DNA from: Ga0077536 sp943370145
GTDB taxonomy: Bacteria > Pseudomonadota > Gammaproteobacteria > Ga0077536
Reading direction: 5' to 3'
NCBI GenBank assembly: GCA_943370145.1
Contig: CALRPY020000037.1
Span: 1 to 42,061 of the forward strand
DNA length: 42,061 nt
Position 1 is the stretch's first letter. Every line of letters begins with the position of its first letter. The translations under genes and the position numbers were made by a program. Below the pieces are notes generated by a model that was not told where the DNA came from, did no database searches, and saw nothing but the letters and a program-made list of their open reading frames with translations. Below are positions 38,439 to 42,061 of the stretch, one piece after another.

Positions 38439-41400
38439 TCAGCCGCCGAAACCGCTCGAGTGGTCGTCCGTGGTGCGCGCCTTGCGCGGCAGCCACAGGC
38501 GCAGCTTTTCGTCGAGCGCCTGTGGTGAGAAAGGCTTGGCGAGGTAGTCGTTCATGCCGGCTTCGAGACAGCGTTCGCGGTCGCCGTCCATCGCATGCGC
38601 GGTCATCGCGATGATCGTGATCCCGGCGCTGCCCGGCCGGCTGCGGATGAGGCGCGTCGCTTCGAGCCCACCCATCACGGGCATCTGCACGTCCATCAGC
38701 ACCAGGTCGTAGTGCTCGACGGCAACTCGCTGCAGCGCCACTGCGCCGTTCTCGGCGAGGTCGATCCACAGGCCGTGGCGCTCGAGCAGTTCGATGGCGA
38801 GTTCCCGGTTCGGTTCGTGGTCCTCGACGAGCAGCACGCGGCAACCCGCGTGGATGCCGCCGGCGGCGCGCTCGGGCAGCAGGCTCACGAGCGTGGCGCT
38901 GGCCGCGCCGCGCAGGACGTTCATCGCCGCGTTGAACAGCGCCGAGGGCGTCACCGGCCGGGTCAGCAGCGTGTCGGCCGCGTGCCACGGCGGCGTGCCG
39001 TCGAGGCCGTCCTGCAGCGCGATGAACTTCGGACGCTGCGCGAGGGGTTGGTCCGCGAGGAGGCTGGCGAGTTCGCGTCCGCCCTGTCCGGGCAGGCCGA
39101 GGTCGTGATAGCACAGCACATACGGTTCGCCTGCAGCCTCCGCGCGGCGCAGGTGCGCGATGCATTCAGGCGCTGAGCCCACCGCATCGACGCGAAAGCT
39201 CATGCTCTCGAGCATGCGGCCGGTCACGGCCCTGGCCTCGTCGTTCGCCGCCGCGAGCAATACCCTGGCCCGACGCAGATCGGGCAGCGTCAGCCACGGC
39301 GCCGCCGCGTGTTCATCGCAGTCGAAGCGCGCGGTGAACCAGAAGCGCGCCCCCTGGCCCGGCGCGCTGACGACGCCGACCTCGCCGCCCATCAGGCGCG
39401 CGAGATCCTTCGCAATCGCGAGCCCGAGCCCCGTACCGCCGTAACGGCGCGTGATCGAGCTGTCCGCCTGCTCGAAGCTCTCGAAAACGCGCGCCTGGTC
39501 CTCCGGGTGCAGGCCGATGCCGTGGTCGCGCACCTCGAAGCGCAGCACGGCGCTGTCGGCATCGCGTTCGATGATCGACACGCCGAGCACCACGGTGCCG
39601 TGGTCGCTGAACTTGACCGCGTTGCCGAGGTAATTGACCAGGATCTGCCCGAGGCGCTTCGGATCGCCGCGCAGTTGCGACGGGGTGCCGGGCTCCACGT
39701 CGATGATGAGCTCCAGGCCTTTCGTGCGCGCGGCCTCGGCCACCATGCTTACCGCGCCCTTGAGCACGCGGCCGAGCCGGAAGTCGATGCGTTCCAGCCT
39801 GATCTGGCCGGAACCGGTGCGCGAGAAGTCGAGGATGTCGTTGACCAGTGTGAGCATGTGCTGGCCGGAGGACTTGATGCGCTCGAGGTAGGCACGTTCC
39901 CGGCCCTCGCCGATACGCAGCAGCAGCAGGTTCGTGAAGCCGAGCACCGCGTTCATCGGCGTGCGGATCTCGTGGCTCATGTTGGCGAGGAAATCCGCGC
40001 GCGCCTGCGCTGCCCGTTCGGCAGTCTCCTTGGCCTCGCGCAGTTCGTCGAGCACTGCACGCTCGGCGCTGATGTCCTCGAACATGCCGACGTGCCCTTC
40101 CTTTGCGCGCGACGGGTCGACCGCGCGTGCCCGCATGCGGCACCAGAAGCGGCTGCCGTCCTGGCGTTGCATCTCGTACTCGGCGCGGTATTGCTCACCG
40201 CGTGCCATTGCCGCGTCGAAGTCGCTGGCAACCTGCCGGAAGGACGCTTCGTCCAGGTAAAGCTGACGCGACGTCCGGTTCAAGAGCTGGCCCGGCGCGT
40301 AACCGAACAGATCTTCCATGGTGCGATTGCAGCGGCGGATCGTGCGATCGTCGAAGAGCGCAATGCCGGTGCTCGCGTTGTCGAAGATGGCCTGCAACTC
40401 CTGTCCCTGGCGCCGCAGGGAGTCGGCGGCCGAGGCCAGTTCCGCCGTGCGCGTGTCGACCAGTGCCTCGAGCTGATGCTGCTGGTCCAGCAGCTGCCGC
40501 TCGGCCTCGCGCAGGGCCGTGATGTCGATGCCCGTGGCGACCCAGATCCACTCGCCCTCCGCGGTTGTCAGCTGGTTGTTGCCCCACAGGATGCGGCGCG
40601 CCGAGCCGTCGCGCGTGAGGAGGGTGTTTTCGAAATCGCGGATCGGCTGGCCGGCGGCGTTCGAGGCCTCGAAGGCTGCCCGCGTGCGCTGGCCGGGATC
40701 ATCCGGCAGCAGCAGCGAAAACCAGTCATGGCCGATGAGTGCGTCGCGGGGGTAGCCCGTGATTTCCTCGACCTTGGCGTTGACGAAGAGGACGCGACCG
40801 TCGCGCGCGAGTCCCAGGATCATCGCGTTCGCGGTCTCGATGAGCTGTGTCGCATAGGCCATCGCGCGCGGCAGTCGGGCGGCCGCCGCGCGGTTGCGGC
40901 AGTGGCTCGCGAGGCGCCGGGCTATCGACGCGAAGAGCTGCCGCTCCTCCTCGGCGAAGCCGGCACGCGGGCCGGCCGGGTCGCCCGGATGGGCCACCGC
41001 CAGCCTGCCGCGCACCGCGCCGTCGACGTCGATGGCCGTCTCGAAGGAAGACGAAGCGCCGTCGAATCCGGGGCTCGTATAGGCGTGCTCATCGATTTCC
41101 AGGCGCAGGGCCACGCGTTCGGGCTGCGCGCAGCCCGTCGGAATCAGCCGGCCGACCGCGCGCAGCATGCGCTCCAGCGGCTGGTCGATGTCCTCCGTCG
41201 CTTCGAACACTGCGCGCAGGCAGGCCTGTTCGCGGGCGCGCTCGGCGAGCGCGCGTTCCAGCGTGGCCAGGCGCGCGCGTCGCCGCCGGTCGCTCGACCA
41301 CGAGAGCAGCAGCACGGCCAGCAGTGCCATGAGCGCATAGACGCCGTTCGAGAAATAGCCCTGAAGATCGGGTGCCCGGTGGGGGCCGGGTGTAAGGTCT

Positions 41401-41609
41401 GGCGATTCCGTGGCACCGGGCCCGCCGGCGTCGGGCTGGCCAGCCTCGCCAGCGTGGAGGCGCGCACGACGGACGCCCGCCGCCGCGCCGGCGCGCGGGT
41501 GCGCATGGTCGACGGATGAGTGCGGCGGGTGGGTGGTCAGCACCTCGGCCCCGGCCCGGGGGTCATCCATGAAACACAGGACACTCAGCAACACCAGGCG
41601 GTGCAGCAT
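38439..41609 (-). CDS. Hybrid sensor histidine kinase with two receiver domains
   Basis: A 1056-residue membrane-bound hybrid kinase. A hydrophobic N-terminus and a periplasmic segment of about 65 residues precede a membrane helix near residues 84-106. Then come a GAF-like region (about 110-230), PAS 1 (about 245-370), a coiled coil, PAS 2 (about 405-520), HisKA with the phosphorylated His near 545 (NMSHEIRTPMNAVLGF), the ATPase domain (NYLGNAVKFSD, DHGIGLHPEDQAR, GGTGLGLAIAKDLARLMGG), REC 1 (about 795-910) and REC 2 (about 930-1045). REC 2 is canonical (LLVEDHEPN, LVLMDVQMPVMGG, LAKPF). REC 1 is degenerate: LLAAANDEAR, CYHDLGLPGQGG and TRPVTP, without the conserved lysine. A textbook AGGAGG site precedes the ATG. 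The signal is unknown; the output must be a separate regulator or phosphotransfer protein. Confidence 0.93.
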   Translation of the reverse strand: MLHRLVLLSVLCFMDDPRAGAEVLTTHPPHSSVDHAHPRAGAAAGVRRARLHAGEAGQPDAGGPGATESPDLTPGPHRAPDLQGYFSNGVYALMALLAVLLLSWSSDRRRRARLATLERALAERAREQACLRAVFEATEDIDQPLERMLRAVGRLIPTGCAQPERVALRLEIDEHAYTSPGFDGASSSFETAIDVDGAVRGRLAVAHPGDPAGPRAGFAEEERQLFASIARRLASHCRNRAAAARLPRAMAYATQLIETANAMILGLARDGRVLFVNAKVEEITGYPRDALIGHDWFSLLLPDDPGQRTRAAFEASNAAGQPIRDFENTLLTRDGSARRILWGNNQLTTAEGEWIWVATGIDITALREAERQLLDQQHQLEALVDTRTAELASAADSLRRQGQELQAIFDNASTGIALFDDRTIRRCNRTMEDLFGYAPGQLLNRTSRQLYLDEASFRQVASDFDAAMARGEQYRAEYEMQRQDGSRFWCRMRARAVDPSRAKEGHVGMFEDISAERAVLDELREAKETAERAAQARADFLANMSHEIRTPMNAVLGFTNLLLLRIGEGRERAYLERIKSSGQHMLTLVNDILDFSRTGSGQIRLERIDFRLGRVLKGAVSMVAEAARTKGLELIIDVEPGTPSQLRGDPKRLGQILVNYLGNAVKFSDHGTVVLGVSIIERDADSAVLRFEVRDHGIGLHPEDQARVFESFEQADSSITRRYGGTGLGLAIAKDLARLMGGEVGVVSAPGQGARFWFTARFDCDEHAAAPWLTLPDLRRARVLLAAANDEARAVTGRMLESMSFRVDAVGSAPECIAHLRRAEAAGEPYVLCYHDLGLPGQGGRELASLLADQPLAQRPKFIALQDGLDGTPPWHAADTLLTRPVTPSALFNAAMNVLRGAASATLVSLLPERAAGGIHAGCRVLLVEDHEPNRELAIELLERHGLWIDLAENGAVALQRVAVEHYDLVLMDVQMPVMGGLEATRLIRSRPGSAGITIIAMTAHAMDGDRERCLEAGMNDYLAKPFSPQALDEKLRLWLPRKARTTDDHSSGFGG

Positions 41610-41896
41610 GCGGCTCGTTCCTCCTTGGAAGATTCGCTTCGCCGCGCCATGCCGACTGCGCGGGAATCTGCGGGTCGCCAGCGCGAAGCAGATGTCATCA
41701 TCGCACCGGCATCGCGGCCTGGCTTTCCTCAAGCTGAATTAGGAAAAAGTCCTGATTAGTGGTGAGGCTGCACGCGGGGGCGGCGCTTGCGGCACGGGCA
41801 TGTGCGCAAGGCTCCAAGGTGTCGCGGCGACGGGCTCCGTGTCGGCGGGAATCGGCCCCGCGCCGCCGCCGCGAGCGCGCTTCAGGGTGGACGCGG
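41610..41896. other. Intergenic region upstream of the hybrid kinase
   Basis: 287 bp. It holds an AT-rich spot at about 41738-41760 (AATTAGGAAAAAGTCCTGATT, where AGGA and TCCT can pair), which is the best promoter or operator candidate. No gene or repeat-family copy is seen. Confidence 0.4.
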
Positions 41897-42061
41897 CTAT
41901 GCGCCGTGCGCCAGCCACAGGCGCAGCTTTTCCTCCAGCGCCTTCGGCACGATGGGTTTGGCGATGTAGTCGTTCATGCCGGCTTCGAGGCAGCGCTCGC
42001 GGTCGCCCTCCATCGCGTTCGCGGTCATCGCGATGATTTTCAGGTCCGCCATGCCCGGCCG
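41897..42061 (-). CDS. C-terminal end of a receiver-domain protein (partial)
   Basis: The last 54 codons and stop of a gene that continues past the right edge. It reads KIIAMTANAMEGDRERCLEA, then GMNDYIAKPIVPKALEEKLR and LWLAHGA. This is the final helix-strand part of a response-regulator receiver, including the conserved Lys in IAKP. It matches the end of REC 2 in the neighbouring hybrid kinase (IAMTAHAMDGDRERCLEAGM), so it is probably a paralogous hybrid kinase or regulator upstream on the same strand. Nothing more can be said without the flanking sequence. Confidence 0.85.
   Translation of the reverse strand, partial: RPGMADLKIIAMTANAMEGDRERCLEAGMNDYIAKPIVPKALEEKLRLWLAHGA

Noticed and set aside
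39309..41519. A 736-codon frame antisense to the hybrid kinase, and similar long frames at 4419-6419, 11909-13738 and 13482-15668
   Set aside because: All are shadows of recognised genes with Arg/Ala-rich translations and no family features.

Overview
The window is high-GC chromosomal DNA from a proteobacterium, most likely a gammaproteobacterium. I infer this from a UPF0149 (YgfB/YecA-type) protein, a REP-associated tyrosine transposase, a tRNA gene with an encoded CCA end, RlmE, KefC-type and LprI-type proteins, and many acyl-CoA and oxygenase genes of the kind found in soil or aquatic degraders. No rRNA, prophage, plasmid or CRISPR signal was found. Genus cannot be set from sequence alone.

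Layout. 1-3.7 kb: zinc-ribbon protein, TetR regulator, a repeat-filled gap, a GlnT-like glutamine synthetase behind a palindromic operator candidate, and a small secreted protein. 3.7-6.2 kb: a tight leftward operon of CaiB-type CoA-transferase, cupin thiol dioxygenase and crotonase-fold protein, which looks like organosulfur (3-mercaptopropionate type) catabolism. 6.4-9.7 kb: fluoride channel CrcB, then acyl-CoA synthetase and a two-domain MaoC-type dehydratase. 9.7-10.5 kb: a repeat cluster holding a duplicated 3' end of the dehydratase gene. 10.5-13.5 kb: cupin, membrane metallopeptidase, cyclohexanone-monooxygenase-type BVMO. 14-17.7 kb: metK, and a leftward pckG-UPF0149 pair. 17.8-21.4 kb: RHH regulator, then a rightward spermidine synthase-like, SulP and GTP cyclohydrolase II-like operon. 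21.4-25.4 kb: surE, SpoU methyltransferase overlapping a COG2509 flavoprotein, and rlmE. 25.5-27.1 kb: a RAYT transposase unit between inverted GTGGGTGTCC-type motifs, which has cut off an alpha/beta hydrolase gene. 27.2-28.2 kb: a membrane protein, a covarying structured repeat array and tRNA-Arg(ACG). 28.3-34.4 kb: PxpA-like protein, two luciferase-like oxidoreductases, a thioesterase, a secreted protein and a fused double acyl-CoA dehydrogenase. 35.2-42 kb: KefC-type antiporter, LprI-like protein, Met/His-rich small protein, a large hybrid histidine kinase, and the 3' end of a second paralogous receiver-containing protein at the edge.

The most unusual content is non-coding. First, a tandem array downstream of tRNA-Arg repeats the 3' end of the tRNA and contains stems whose sequence changes between units while pairing is kept, resembling the tyrT/rtT organisation of E. 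coli. Second, a family of near-perfect palindromes (arms GGTGTCAGATTT/AAATCTGACACC, five copies) travels with a modular intergenic repeat in four gaps, and one block of that repeat is inverted as a unit between copies. Third, the RAYT unit has its own flanking motifs.
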